Part shown: positions 16,570-25,742 of the stretch, in pieces
Layout of the letters: each line of letters begins with the position of its first letter
Numbering within the stretch: position 1 is the first letter of the stretch
DNA from: an uncultured Planctomycetaceae bacterium
Lineage (GTDB): Bacteria; Planctomycetota; Planctomycetia; Planctomycetales; Planctomycetaceae
Direction: 5' to 3'
NCBI GenBank assembly: GCA_903861195.1
Contig: CAIOTJ010000220.1
Span: forward strand, 1 to 35,197
Length of the DNA stretch: 35,197 nucleotides
The notes under the pieces: generated by a model
Databases searched by the model: none
What the model was told of the DNA's origin: nothing
The model's input: only the letters and a program-made list of their open reading frames with translations
Position numbers and translations under genes: made by a program

Positions 16570-17367
16570 ATGCATGATCCCGGTCCCGACCCAAATCTTC
16601 CCCCCATCACGTCGTTGTCCAAGAAACAACGGCGGGTGCTGGGGACATTGATTGAAAAGGCGCTGACGGTTCCCGATTCCTATCCTCTGACAATCAACTC
16701 GTTGATCTCAGGCTGCAATCAGAAGTCGAACCGGTCGCCGTTGACCAACTACGACGAGACCGACATCGAAGACACTCTCAACGAGCTGCGCGACCTGGGG
16801 CTGGTGGCGGCCGTGCATACGGAGGGGGCCCGGACCGAGAAGTACCGGCACTATGTCCGGCGACGGTTCACGTTGAGCGAGCCCCAGGTGGGGATTCTGG
16901 CCGAGTTGCTGCTGCGGGGACGCCAGGCGGCGGGTGAGTTGCGGACGCGCGCCGGCCGCATGGCTCCGAAGGGGTCCCTCGAGACACAGGAGCAGCTGCG
17001 CACGGAGCTGCAGGGGCTGCTGACTCAGAAACTGATCCAGGCCGATGGCCCGCTGGAACGGCGGGGAGTCGAGGTGGATCACAATTTGTATCAACCTCAA
17101 GAGGGGCAGACCCTGGCCTATCGCGAGGGAGAGCCCGAGGAACTCCCTCCGGCGACTCCCTCACGACCGGCTTCCGTGATGACGACAGTCGCGACGGCCA
17201 CCCCGGATGCGGGACGGTCTGCGGTCCCGCCGGTGGGACCCGACCCGGGACTGCAGGAATTGCGCCGAAGACAGGCCGAGTTGGCCGATCAATTCGAGGA
17301 ACTTCGGAGGCAATTGGCCGACGTCGTCGAGGCGGTTGACCGCCTGAAGCGCGATCTGGGAGTCTGA
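16570..17367 (+). CDS. YceH-family (DUF480) protein
   Basis: A 265-residue cytoplasmic protein of the YceH/DUF480 family, which has two winged-helix-like domains and unknown function. Signature segments are clear: KKQRRVLGTLIEKALTVPDSYPLT, the highly conserved LISGCNQKSNRSP, then VVAVHTEGARTEKYRH-like sequence and FTLSEPQVGILAELLLRGRQAAGELRTRA. The C-terminal ~40 residues are a predicted coiled coil (LQELRRRQAELADQFEELRRQLADVVEAVDRL). The in-frame ATG at 16555 is less likely because GGAAGG at 16557-16562 sits 7 nt before the ATG at 16570. It is probably a soluble, possibly nucleic-acid-binding protein, but no regulatory target is known to me. Confidence 0.88.
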   Translation: MHDPGPDPNLPPITSLSKKQRRVLGTLIEKALTVPDSYPLTINSLISGCNQKSNRSPLTNYDETDIEDTLNELRDLGLVAAVHTEGARTEKYRHYVRRRFTLSEPQVGILAELLLRGRQAAGELRTRAGRMAPKGSLETQEQLRTELQGLLTQKLIQADGPLERRGVEVDHNLYQPQEGQTLAYREGEPEELPPATPSRPASVMTTVATATPDAGRSAVPPVGPDPGLQELRRRQAELADQFEELRRQLADVVEAVDRLKRDLGV

Positions 17368-17544
17368 CCGTCCGGCGATGGTCGGGCGGATCTCTGACAC
17401 ATGGCTTTCCGGGTGCGAGGCCGGGGCGCCGGGGTGGGGGTATGCCCCCGCCCTCGCCGGACTCGCGGATCGATCCACATTGGGTACGTGTTTTGCTACC
17501 CTCTCCCTTTCCGTCGTCGACCGACCGATTTGTGGGAACCCCTG

Positions 17545-19716
17545 ATGAGTGATCAAGAAGTCTACCGCCTCTGCCCGTGTGGAAGCGGCAAGAAAATGAA
17601 GTTCTGCTGCCTGCCGGTTCTGAACGAACTGGCCCGGGTGCAGGAATTGGAGGAGCGGGAGCAGCACGACAAGGCCGTCGCCTTCCTCGAGGGGGTGCTG
17701 AAAAAGGGTGTCAGCGACAAGTCGGCCCGGACCGGTCTGCGGCTCGCGTTGATTGACAACCTCATGCGGCTGCCGGCCGAAACGGAGCAGACGGCGACCT
17801 TCAACCAGCGGATTGGCGAGCTGGTGCAGGAAATGCTCAAGGACACTCCCGAGCACCCATCGGTCCTGGCTCTGGATGGTTTGGTCGAACTGCGGGAGCG
17901 GGGTTGGCCATCCTGCCAGAAGAAGTTCAACCGCTTTCTGCAGAAGGTGGGAAGCGGTATTTCGGCGTGGGGGGCCAATGCCCTGTTCGCCTTGGGAGAT
18001 CAGCTCTCGAATGACAATCATCCTCTGTCGGGGCTGCAATACACCCTGCGGGGCCTGGAGCTGGCCCCGCCCGAAGACCGCCGGGTGGCCTTGCAGGTCG
18101 TCACGGGCATGACCCGCGATGCGTCGGTGCTGTTCCCTCTGCGGGTCGAGTATCCACTGCGGAATATCCCCGATCTGGGTGCATTGCAGGCCCAGTTCGA
18201 CACCGCCATCCAACTGGTACGCCAGGGTTGCTACAGCGACGCCGCGAAGGCCTTTCTGCCCGTCGCCCGAGAACGCCGGAATGACCCTGCCATCTGGTGG
18301 AACATCGGACTGTGCCATGCCTGGGCTGCCGAGGAACCACTGGCCGTCAAGGCACTGACCGCCTCGGCGGCGAATGATCCCGAACCCGAGTCGGCCGCCG
18401 AGACTCTCGTGCTGGCCCGGTTGCTGGATCCCCCCACGGCCGAGAACGGCAGCGAACTGATGCAGCGCCGTGTGCAGTGCGCCTCGCTGGGCCGGTTGAT
18501 GGAGAAGCTGGAAGGAAACCCGCGGATCATGCTGGTGGACGCTCCCCACGAGCATGACCATGACAGCCCGGCCATGCACGAGCCACACGATCCGTCACGG
18601 GTGACCTACTCGTTCACGGCCGAGCCGATCCCCGCGGAAGGGGACGACCAGCTGGTCCGGCTGCAGGGAACACTGGTCGTCTACAATCGCCCTGCCGAAG
18701 AGGGGGGCCCGACTGGCATGTTGATGACCAACAGCCGGGCCGACGACATCGCGCTGAAGTCCCTGCTGACCGAGGCGGCTGGCGGAGAATTGACTCTCGA
18801 TGAGGATGCCAACTGCCGGGAGATCATCCTTCCGGAAGTGGGGGTGTTGCTGGGGAGCTATTACCGGCCCACCCGCACCGCGATTGAGTCGTCGCGGTTG
18901 CGCCGTGACAGCATGGCCCGTCAATTGGAACAGTGGAGGGACACCCCCGAAGCGCTGCTGTCTGGCAAGACGCCCCGGCAGGCGGTCGGAGTGGCGGAAC
19001 TTGCCACCCCGCTGCGGGCGGCGGTGATTGTGGCCCAGGCGGGGCTGTTGCAGATTTCGACGCAACTCGATGTCGATGCCCTGCGGCAGGAATTGCAGTT
19101 GCCCCTCACCCCCCGGAGCAACGTCACCCTCACTGAACTGGGTTCTCTGAACCCCCTCGCCCTGCGCCGGCTCGACTACCCGTCGCTCGCCGACGACACA
19201 CTGCTGAGAGCCAGTCTGATTGCCGAGACATCGGCACTCCCGCAGATGGTCGATTGCCTCGCCGAGATTCGGGGGCGGACTTCGATCGATGCCGAGGGGC
19301 GTCTGCAGCAGACCGCCAGCCACATGCTGGCCGACCTGCTGCACAACCAGCGTCAGCACGACAAGGCGCGGGAGCTGTTGCGGCAGATTCTGGAAGAGGC
19401 CCGTCAAAGGCGAGTGCCGTTGCAGCAGCAGGTCATGTGGGAACTGCGGCTGCTGACCCAGTCCCGGTTGCTCGAGGAACCGGACGAGGTGCGGCAGATC
19501 GCCCTTCGCATCTGGCACTCCTACATACCCAAGTTGCCCGAGTTGAAGCGCGATCTGGTGACCGCGCTGCGCAACCTCGTCGACGATGGACCCTGGCACG
19601 GAAGCGATGGTCCCATTGAACTTCCCGGTGGGGGTGTTCCGGGCCAACTCTGGACTCCGGAGTCGGAATCAGCCGCTCCCGCCAAGGGAAAGCTGTGGCT
19701 TCCCGGCGCGGAATGA
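17545..19716 (+). CDS. Large protein with N-terminal SEC-C zinc motif and helical repeats
   Basis: A 723-residue soluble protein. The first 22 residues hold a complete SEC-C zinc motif, CPCGSGKKMKFCC (Cys10, 12, 21, 22), which in SecA binds SecB and ribosomes but usually lies at the C-terminus. The rest looks helical with TPR-like units, for example AFLEGVLKKGVSDKSARTGL, AIWWNIGLCHAWAAEEPLAVKAL and LADLLHNQRQHDKARELLRQILEEA near residue 600. A His/Asp-rich stretch (HEHDHDS) sits near 335. Proteins of this type are seen in planctomycetes; role unknown, perhaps as a scaffold with a nucleic-acid or protein partner. The frame is open upstream to 17401, but that part is Arg/Pro-rich spacer. An 11-bp hairpin follows the stop. 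Confidence 0.8.
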   Translation: MSDQEVYRLCPCGSGKKMKFCCLPVLNELARVQELEEREQHDKAVAFLEGVLKKGVSDKSARTGLRLALIDNLMRLPAETEQTATFNQRIGELVQEMLKDTPEHPSVLALDGLVELRERGWPSCQKKFNRFLQKVGSGISAWGANALFALGDQLSNDNHPLSGLQYTLRGLELAPPEDRRVALQVVTGMTRDASVLFPLRVEYPLRNIPDLGALQAQFDTAIQLVRQGCYSDAAKAFLPVARERRNDPAIWWNIGLCHAWAAEEPLAVKALTASAANDPEPESAAETLVLARLLDPPTAENGSELMQRRVQCASLGRLMEKLEGNPRIMLVDAPHEHDHDSPAMHEPHDPSRVTYSFTAEPIPAEGDDQLVRLQGTLVVYNRPAEEGGPTGMLMTNSRADDIALKSLLTEAAGGELTLDEDANCREIILPEVGVLLGSYYRPTRTAIESSRLRRDSMARQLEQWRDTPEALLSGKTPRQAVGVAELATPLRAAVIVAQAGLLQISTQLDVDALRQELQLPLTPRSNVTLTELGSLNPLALRRLDYPSLADDTLLRASLIAETSALPQMVDCLAEIRGRTSIDAEGRLQQTASHMLADLLHNQRQHDKARELLRQILEEARQRRVPLQQQVMWELRLLTQSRLLEEPDEVRQIALRIWHSYIPKLPELKRDLVTALRNLVDDGPWHGSDGPIELPGGGVPGQLWTPESESAAPAKGKLWLPGAE

Positions 19717-19766
19717 TCCGGTACCGGGCGTGAGATTCCTGGGCCCTGCTCTGCCCGCGACGATGA

Positions 19767-19795
19767 TTCCGGCCGGGGCTCAATCCCGGCCGGAA
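19767..19795 (+). terminator. Strong hairpin after the SEC-C gene, terminator candidate
   Basis: A perfect 11-bp stem, TTCCGGCCGGG/CCCGGCCGGAA, with a 7-nt loop (GCTCAAT), begins 51 nt after the stop codon. No T-tract directly follows; TTTTT is ~20 nt further on. It may stop transcription by another mechanism or stabilise the mRNA end. Confidence 0.5.
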
Positions 19796-19846
19796 CAGGG
19801 TCTGGATGGCACCTTTTTCTGAGTTTTCCCCCAAGGCCCAGCGCTT

Positions 19847-21325
19847 ATGAGCCGGCTTCCCGCATGGGGTCAGGATGACCTGCCCGAACCATTGCCATTC
19901 AACGCCCGCAATGTCTTCCGGGTGATCGGTCCCGGTGCCATTCTGTTGGCCGCCTCGATTGGGGGTGGGGAGTGGCTGGTGGGACCGGCCACCGCCGTGA
20001 AACATGGCGTGGATGTCTTCTGGATCGCCACCACCGCCATCATCCTGCAGTTGTTCTTCAATCTCGAAGCGATTCGCTACACGCTCTACACGGGTGAGCC
20101 GATCCTCACCGGCATCATGCGCCTGCGCCCCGGATCTTCCGTCTGGGGAGGGGCGTATACCTTCATCACGATCCTGCAATTGGGGGTCCCCGCACTTGCC
20201 CGGGGGTGCGCCCCGGTGCTGTTTGCGCTGTTCCTGTCGCGGATGCCTGGCGAGCAAGGGGAGAATGACACCTCCCTGATCCTGATCTCTTACCTCGTGA
20301 TGGTCCTGGGGGTGGTGCTGCTGGCTTCGGGCGACAAGATTGAACGCACACTCGAACGGGTCTCGTGGGCGATGATCGCCTATATCTTCGTGTTCCTGAT
20401 GTTCGTGAACCTGTGGTACATCCCCTTCGATCATTCGTGGAAGACGTTCGCTGGTTTCTTCAAGTTCGGTACCGCCCCGCGTGAGGCCGATGGACACATC
20501 GACCTGCTGCTCCTGGCGACTCTGGCGGCCACCGCCGGTTCGGGAGGGATCGGCAACCTGATCATCTCGAATTGGGTGCGCGACAAGGGATTTGGCATGG
20601 GGGGCCGGGTTGGAGCCATCGGCGGGGCTTTTACCGGTGATGAACAAGGCCCCTCTCACGTGGGCAAGGTCTTTCCCCTCACCGAGACCAATCTCGCCCG
20701 CTGGCGGACCTGGTGGAAGTATGTCGAGGCTGACCAGATCTGGTTGTGGGCCCTGGGGTGTTTCTTTGGAATGTTCCTCAACGTCAATCTCGCCCTGTAC
20801 ATTGTCGATCCCAGACTGCAACTGGATGGTCCCAATGCGGGTGCCTATCAGGCGCAGCAACTGGCCGCGAAACTCTGGGGAGGGTTGTGGGGTCTCGGGC
20901 TCATCAACGGATTCTGGATCCTGTTCTCGACCCACCTCGGGAACACCGATGCCATGGTCCGAAACGTAACAGACATCCTGTGGACCGCCAGCCCCCGGTT
21001 GCGGGAGCGGAAGGGGGGCATCTCCCGGATCTATTTCAGCGTATTGATCTGTGTCACGCTGTTTGGCGGTGCGGCGCTGCTCTTCGGCAAAGCGATGCAG
21101 CTCTTCAAGTTTCTGGGGTTTATCGCCAATTTCGTTCTGGCGGTCGCCTCGCTCCAGGTGCTGGTCGTGAACAATACGCTGCTGCCCCGACCCTTGCGGC
21201 CGACCTGGTGGCGCAATCTGATGTTGTTGGCCTGCTGTCTGTTTTACTCCATCGGCACATGGCTGGCCGGCACACAGCAGGTTCCCGAATTGCTGAAGGC
21301 GGTCCGCTCGCTGCTCCCTTGGTGA
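19847..21325 (+). CDS. Nramp-superfamily transporter lacking canonical metal-binding motifs
   Basis: A 492-residue inner-membrane protein with about eleven membrane segments in Nramp/LeuT-like order. Segment 1 begins VIGPGAILLAASIGGGEW, where canonical Nramp proteins read GPG...DPGN; the metal-ligand DPGN is replaced by GGGE (residues 39-42). Segment 6, which normally has the metal-ligand A-x-x-M-P-H, reads ATAGSGGIGNLIISN near 227-237. The overall pattern, including NVTDILWTASPRL and the loop after segment 6 with GFGMGGRVGAIGG, still fits the superfamily. Mn2+/Fe2+ binding as in MntH is therefore unlikely; another cation or an organic substrate is possible. The ATG at 19847 is preceded by a weak ribosome site. 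No regulator or partner gene is adjacent. Confidence 0.8.
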   Translation: MSRLPAWGQDDLPEPLPFNARNVFRVIGPGAILLAASIGGGEWLVGPATAVKHGVDVFWIATTAIILQLFFNLEAIRYTLYTGEPILTGIMRLRPGSSVWGGAYTFITILQLGVPALARGCAPVLFALFLSRMPGEQGENDTSLILISYLVMVLGVVLLASGDKIERTLERVSWAMIAYIFVFLMFVNLWYIPFDHSWKTFAGFFKFGTAPREADGHIDLLLLATLAATAGSGGIGNLIISNWVRDKGFGMGGRVGAIGGAFTGDEQGPSHVGKVFPLTETNLARWRTWWKYVEADQIWLWALGCFFGMFLNVNLALYIVDPRLQLDGPNAGAYQAQQLAAKLWGGLWGLGLINGFWILFSTHLGNTDAMVRNVTDILWTASPRLRERKGGISRIYFSVLICVTLFGGAALLFGKAMQLFKFLGFIANFVLAVASLQVLVVNNTLLPRPLRPTWWRNLMLLACCLFYSIGTWLAGTQQVPELLKAVRSLLPW

Positions 21326-21462
21326 CGATCACTCCAGAAGCCGTCTCGCATCGCAGGTGCGCTGGAGCGGGGCTTGAGCAGCATGTCATCACCGCTCGCG
21401 ACTGATCCGGGGTGATCGATGTATGGTACGTCACGACGCCCGGTGCTGGTGGGCGGGGGGGA

Positions 21463-22989
21463 TCAGCGCACAAGCCGCACGGGATCGACACCGGTGACCG
21501 TGATCACATCAGCTCCCAATCGGGAGTCGTAGGCCCGCTGTCCCAGGACTCCCGCTTCGCGGTTTTGCCACGAATTGAGATTCACCCCGGGAGTCGGGGC
21601 CAGATAGGCGAGAATGCGTCCATCGGGAGCCACGAGCGCATAGGGTGGGAGACCTGGCCGACCTGCCGGTCGCACGATGCCCGCTCCGTCATATTCGGGC
21701 CGTTGGACGACCATCGGAGGCGCTGTCCCAGGGGCCCCGCCCCCTCCTCGGGTGAAGGCTCCCGCCGGGCGACCCGCCAGGGGCGTTTCGCGTGGAGGGG
21801 GGGCGACCACAGTCTGGCGGGGGGTCAGAATGGGCCCCGGAGGAAGCCCCATCCGTTGGGCGGCCACCAGTTGGGCATCCCGTCGCTCGGTGTCGAGCAT
21901 AATCTGCCGAATGGCGAGCCGCCGCTGCTGCATGTGCCGATATCCGCGGATCTTGTGAAACCGGGCCTCCAGCATGGCAGTCAGGGCCGGGTCGCTGAAA
22001 GTGGCTCCCACTCTTCGGTATTCAGCCTCAATCCCTTCAAGATCCCAACGGAGCGGCTCGGCCTGCACCATCTGGCGCAAGTCTTCGTCCAGTCGCTCCA
22101 AGGCAATCAACTGGCTCTCGAACTGTTCATCATGTGCCGGTTCGAAGGCGGGAACTGACGATCCCCCGCGGGACTTCACCCCCTTGGGACGGGTCGGCGC
22201 GCGTGATTCCGTCTCGACATAGGGCCGTTCGGCGGGACGGATCTCATCAACTTCAGCCAGAGGGGCGGGATCGGCCGCTTCCTCCTCGGGAAAACTCGGG
22301 GAGACCCGTGAGGGGGCAGCGGGCTCGGCGCTGCTGCCTCCCGTGAAACCAGGGGTATCTGGGGAATTCACACCGCCGGAGGTGGTCCCCTCAACGAGCT
22401 CTTCGCCAGCACGCTCCTCGGCTTCGTCGGCGAAGCCTCCCGCAGGAATGATTGTGCGTTTCGACTGGGCTGTGCCCGGGGGTGCCAGGGACTGGGCCGC
22501 CACCCAACGCCACTCTCCCCGGGGAGGAACAATTCGCAACCAGTTGATTGACGTGGCTGAATTCTCACCCGGCAGTTTCTGCTCTCCAAGGATTTGGACC
22601 TCGTCACCTTCCAGCAACCGGGACTGGTAGACATCGTGATCACGGGCATCTTGCCCCCCCACACGAACATCGACCTGGGCCACCTTGACCACACCGGAGC
22701 GGGGACTGGTTTTCGTGACCGCGTCAGCAGGGATCCAACTGGAACTGCCAGCCGGGGGAGCAATCATGTGCCACCCACCTGGATCATGTCGGTGGACGGT
22801 GACAGTCTGTCCACGCCGGAGGCGGCTGGTAGCGTAGTATTTGCTTCCAGGGCCAGAGCGGACTTCGGCCGAATCGGCCAGGACCGTCGTGGTGTAGGGA
22901 AACTTTGGGCGTGGAGCCGCCGCCAGCGGAGGGGGGCAAGTCAGCAGCCCCACGCAGACCATGAGGCAGAGTGACAGAGTATCTCGCAT
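21463..22989 (-). CDS. Exported SH3-domain protein
   Basis: A 508-residue protein. Residues 1-24 are a Sec signal peptide ending PPPLAAA. Two bacterial SH3 domains follow (about 33-95 and 100-165): the first opens TTTVLADSAEVRSGPGSKYYATSRLRRGQTV, the classic SH3b pattern with a later WIPADAV; the second opens KVAQVDVRVGGQD and ends WRWVAAQSL. Then comes a Pro/Glu/Ser-rich disordered stretch to ~275, a helical region (FESQLIALERLDEDLRQMVQ to LEARFHKIRGYRHMQQRRLAIRQIMLDTERRDAQ) likely to be a coiled coil, and a Gly/Pro-rich tail ending in a small beta region (YALVAPDGRILAYLAPTPGVNLNSW). SH3b domains often bind peptidoglycan peptides, so a periplasmic role is likely. It is divergent from the TPR lipoprotein. 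No catalytic domain is seen. Confidence 0.85.
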   Translation of the reverse strand: MRDTLSLCLMVCVGLLTCPPPLAAAPRPKFPYTTTVLADSAEVRSGPGSKYYATSRLRRGQTVTVHRHDPGGWHMIAPPAGSSSWIPADAVTKTSPRSGVVKVAQVDVRVGGQDARDHDVYQSRLLEGDEVQILGEQKLPGENSATSINWLRIVPPRGEWRWVAAQSLAPPGTAQSKRTIIPAGGFADEAEERAGEELVEGTTSGGVNSPDTPGFTGGSSAEPAAPSRVSPSFPEEEAADPAPLAEVDEIRPAERPYVETESRAPTRPKGVKSRGGSSVPAFEPAHDEQFESQLIALERLDEDLRQMVQAEPLRWDLEGIEAEYRRVGATFSDPALTAMLEARFHKIRGYRHMQQRRLAIRQIMLDTERRDAQLVAAQRMGLPPGPILTPRQTVVAPPPRETPLAGRPAGAFTRGGGGAPGTAPPMVVQRPEYDGAGIVRPAGRPGLPPYALVAPDGRILAYLAPTPGVNLNSWQNREAGVLGQRAYDSRLGADVITVTGVDPVRLVR

Positions 22990-23382
22990 GGAACCAGACC
23001 CCCGACAGGCAGGCACGTAAAGAGGGGGACAAACCGCAGGCAGGAGGATCCGCAGAACGCGGGAAAGGAGCGGGGTGATACCACGAATCCCCGGTTTTCT
23101 TCAAGAGCGGCTTGTCTGTCGAGGTGTTTGGGCACCCGGAGTGCGGAACCAAGGGTCAGCCGTCAGGCCCCGGCCCGCAGAACCCGGCAACTTGAGTCAA
23201 ATCGCGAATGGGCACACTGTTTTGTCAAAATTCCTATCGACACCTTCATGGAAGGCATGGTACACCGAATTTCCTCTCTCTGCTCCCCTCTGTACACATC
23301 CCCTCTCCTCACGGCAGCAATTCCATCCCCCCCGGATGGAGGGCTCGTTGCCGCGCTCACCACTTTTCAATTGTCTCCACTC
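22990..23382. other. Divergent intergenic region between SH3 and TPR genes
   Basis: About 390 bp that must carry the promoters of both envelope genes. No convincing gene, RNA or repeat is seen. The part near 23200-23300 is less GC-rich, which suits a promoter, but I could not pick a consensus pair with confidence. Confidence 0.45.
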
Positions 23383-24870
23383 ATGGAACGCGTGTTGTGC
23401 TGCGCCTTGGGCGTATCCATGTGCGTACTGGCGGGCTGTTCGCACACCACCCCGATTGCGAAGACGCGCGGCACGTCGATTGCCCCGGCGACCAAGGTTC
23501 CCAACCGCGCCGATCTGGCCGCCCGAATCGAGGCGGTGGAGGCCGAAGCCGAACAGGCCAAACAGTCGGGAGACAACACTTCCGCTCTGCATGCCTATCG
23601 GCGACTGTTGGTGTTGGATCCTGCCCATGCCGACGCACACCATCACCTCGCGGTGGCTGCCGACATGGACCAGGATTTCAGTGTCGCGGAACGGCACTAC
23701 CGCGCCGCCCTGGAACGCGAACCCGAGAATCCCCACCTGCACACCAGCCTGGGTTGGTCGCTGTTTCTGCAACACCGGGATGGCGAGGCGGTAGAGGAAT
23801 TGCGGCGGGCTCTCGAGCTTGACCCCGAGCATGCCACAGCCCTCTACAATATGGGATGGCTGGCGGCTCATCGTGGCGACGAGGCCGAGGCTGTGGAGTA
23901 CTTCCGGCGGGGAGGAACAGAGGCACAGGCCCAGGCACTGTTGGCGAAAGTTCGACTTGAACTGGAGGATCGGACTTCTCGAAACGAAACACAGCGTGCG
24001 GTGGCCCGGTTGAGGGCCCCGTCGCCCCGGAGTCGTACACCGCGGATCGAGGAATCCTCCGAGTCCACAGTCCAGGCTCGAGCCGAATTCGAGGGGAAAG
24101 GTCCCGCGCAATTGCCACGTACAGCGTCTCTTGAATTGGCACCGGCACCGGTATCTGAGCCGCTGGATGTGACTTCTTTTCTCGAGGATAAGCCCGAACC
24201 GCGACCAGTATCGGCGACCGCCGACCAGCAGGAACTCCCGACGGGGCACCTCGCTGAACGTCCCGCCATCCAAACCGTCTCTCACGAAGCCGTCTCCCAG
24301 GAGCACGTGACGGGGGAGTCTGAGGTGGACGAGTCTGTGGTTGAAGCGGCTGTGGCCGAACTTCCGACCATTGGGCGGGCAGACGCAGAGTTGGGAGAAG
24401 ACGTATCGGAGCGCAGTTCTCCCTCCAGCCAGCGACCGGTTCCGGCCGCTCGGCCGTCGCTACGGTCCTCCTCCGCTGCTCGAATGGTGACTCCGCCCTC
24501 AACGGCCACTGAGGCTGACACGCCGGAGATTGCTGTGGATTCCGGATTGCGGCGTGGTGAACTCGCCGCCTCGCCGGCGGAAGCTTGGCCAGCCTTCAGC
24601 ACCCGAACGCTGGCGACTGTGGGCCGGGTGATGCTGGGAAGGCCTTCTGCAGCCCATGAGTTGGGCACTCCCCAAGAGAGGAGAGTCCCGAGTGCGGATT
24701 CGGGTTTGGAAGACGGGACCCTGCCTACCATCGGTACGCGGACTTCCGCAGCCTCCCGTCGGCGAATCGAGCCCGAGGTGCTGAATGCCGCCCGGATGGG
24801 TTTGAATTTGGGACAACCGGCCACCCGCCGCTTTCATTCGCCGAACCGTGTCGCCGACGAACCGGAATGA
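23383..24870 (+). CDS. TPR-repeat lipoprotein
   Basis: A 495-residue lipoprotein. Residues 1-18 are the signal with lipobox VLAGC (Cys19). Residues ~45-190 hold about four TPR units, with the typical spacing of A and Y/W: GDNTSALHAYRRLLVLDPAH, ADAHHHLAVAADMDQDFSVAE, NPHLHTSLGWSLFLQHRDGEA, ATALYNMGWLAAHRGDEAEAVEYF. The remaining 300 residues are Ser/Pro/Glu-rich and low in complexity, likely disordered, with a short conserved-looking end (NAARMGLNLGQPATRRFHSPN). TPR domains hold protein partners, so this may be an envelope assembly factor. The frame is open upstream to 23128, but the ATG at 23383 is the only start that gives a good signal peptide. The SH3-domain gene is divergent. Confidence 0.85.
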   Translation: MERVLCCALGVSMCVLAGCSHTTPIAKTRGTSIAPATKVPNRADLAARIEAVEAEAEQAKQSGDNTSALHAYRRLLVLDPAHADAHHHLAVAADMDQDFSVAERHYRAALEREPENPHLHTSLGWSLFLQHRDGEAVEELRRALELDPEHATALYNMGWLAAHRGDEAEAVEYFRRGGTEAQAQALLAKVRLELEDRTSRNETQRAVARLRAPSPRSRTPRIEESSESTVQARAEFEGKGPAQLPRTASLELAPAPVSEPLDVTSFLEDKPEPRPVSATADQQELPTGHLAERPAIQTVSHEAVSQEHVTGESEVDESVVEAAVAELPTIGRADAELGEDVSERSSPSSQRPVPAARPSLRSSSAARMVTPPSTATEADTPEIAVDSGLRRGELAASPAEAWPAFSTRTLATVGRVMLGRPSAAHELGTPQERRVPSADSGLEDGTLPTIGTRTSAASRRRIEPEVLNAARMGLNLGQPATRRFHSPNRVADEPE

Positions 24871-25093
24871 GACCGAGTCGGGTCAAGGAATCGCCCTACG
24901 GTGGACATCCGCCGGTCGCAGGTGCCAGACCCTGTTCTGGATTTGCAGAACAATCTCGATTGTTTGGGGAGTGGCAGCCCTGGAGGCCAGCCCAGTGCAC
25001 GAGCGATTTTGATGCCGGGGAGTGATTGATTGCTCGGAACTCCACCCATTCCCCGACACAATGGCAGAATGCACTGTCCCGAACCGTTCTGAT

Positions 25094-25525
25094 TCACTCA
25101 GTCCGACTCGTAGGGGAACTGCTCGAACTCTCCCCCTCGGTTGGATGGAATTCCCGCCAGCGCTGCCAGGCGTAGCTCCATTCCATCCACAGGCGCATGA
25201 ATGACCACAACACCCGCAGACGGTTGAGCTGGGCCGGGGGTAGCCGGGTGGGTTGGGAGATCGCCTGTCCCAGGTCACGCAGATTCCAGCGATCGGCCAG
25301 GTGCCGGGCAATGGCGTCACACGACAGGTCAATCGGCGACTCGTCGGACAGGAACCCGGCCGCCTCGGCCTCGGCAAACATTTGGAACAACTGCGGCCGC
25401 TGAGGATCGACCTCCAGCGGAACAGCCTCTTGCTCGGCCTGCAGGATCAACTGTTCGATCCGGTCGATCAGGTCTTGGGCCAACAACCGGGCGGGCTCGC
25501 TGGCGGCGGAGAAGGAGTCAGTCAT
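25094..25525 (-). CDS. Small hypothetical protein
   Basis: A 143-residue acidic, mostly helical soluble protein that I do not recognise. It begins MTDSFSAASEPARLLAQDLIDRIEQLILQAEQEA and later has FAEAEAAGFLSDESPIDLSCDAIARHLADRW, then Trp-rich helices (VLWSFMRLWMEWSYAWQRWREFHP) and an Ser/Thr tail. The ATG at 25525 lies downstream of GAGGATGAC-like sequence and is preferred to the start at 25573, whose extra residues are Arg/Cys-rich. No domain or signal peptide is evident. Confidence 0.65.
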   Translation of the reverse strand: MTDSFSAASEPARLLAQDLIDRIEQLILQAEQEAVPLEVDPQRPQLFQMFAEAEAAGFLSDESPIDLSCDAIARHLADRWNLRDLGQAISQPTRLPPAQLNRLRVLWSFMRLWMEWSYAWQRWREFHPTEGESSSSSPTSRTE

Positions 25526-25660
25526 CCTGTGGCGGCAAATGGGGGAAGCTGGGCGTCCGCAGACCCTTCGCACATCACCAAAGGGCTTTCGAAGCGAGTG
25601 ATGGTCCCGTTTTGTCGTGCGCGGGTCAATTGCAGTGCGAATGTGCGACTGGCCAGTGGC

Positions 25661-25709
25661 CAGTAAGAAACGAACCCTGCCCGACCAGTCTGGGGCTGGT
25701 CGGGCAGGG
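25661..25709 (-). terminator. Intrinsic terminator of the surface-protein gene
   Basis: A perfect 14-bp stem CCCTGCCCGACCAG/CTGGTCGGGCAGGG (25675-25688 and 25696-25709) with a 7-nt loop. Read on the minus strand it is followed by TTCGTTTCTTACTG, a T-rich tract at 25674-25661. It begins 33 nt past the stop codon at 25743. Confidence 0.88.
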
Positions 25710-25742
25710 GAGTCAGAGATTCAACAGGTCAGACGATCGGGT

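Noticed and set aside
13893-16622. A 909-residue minus-strand frame opposite hpnE and the channel.
   Set aside because: Both plus-strand genes have full domain signatures; the opposite frame shows none.
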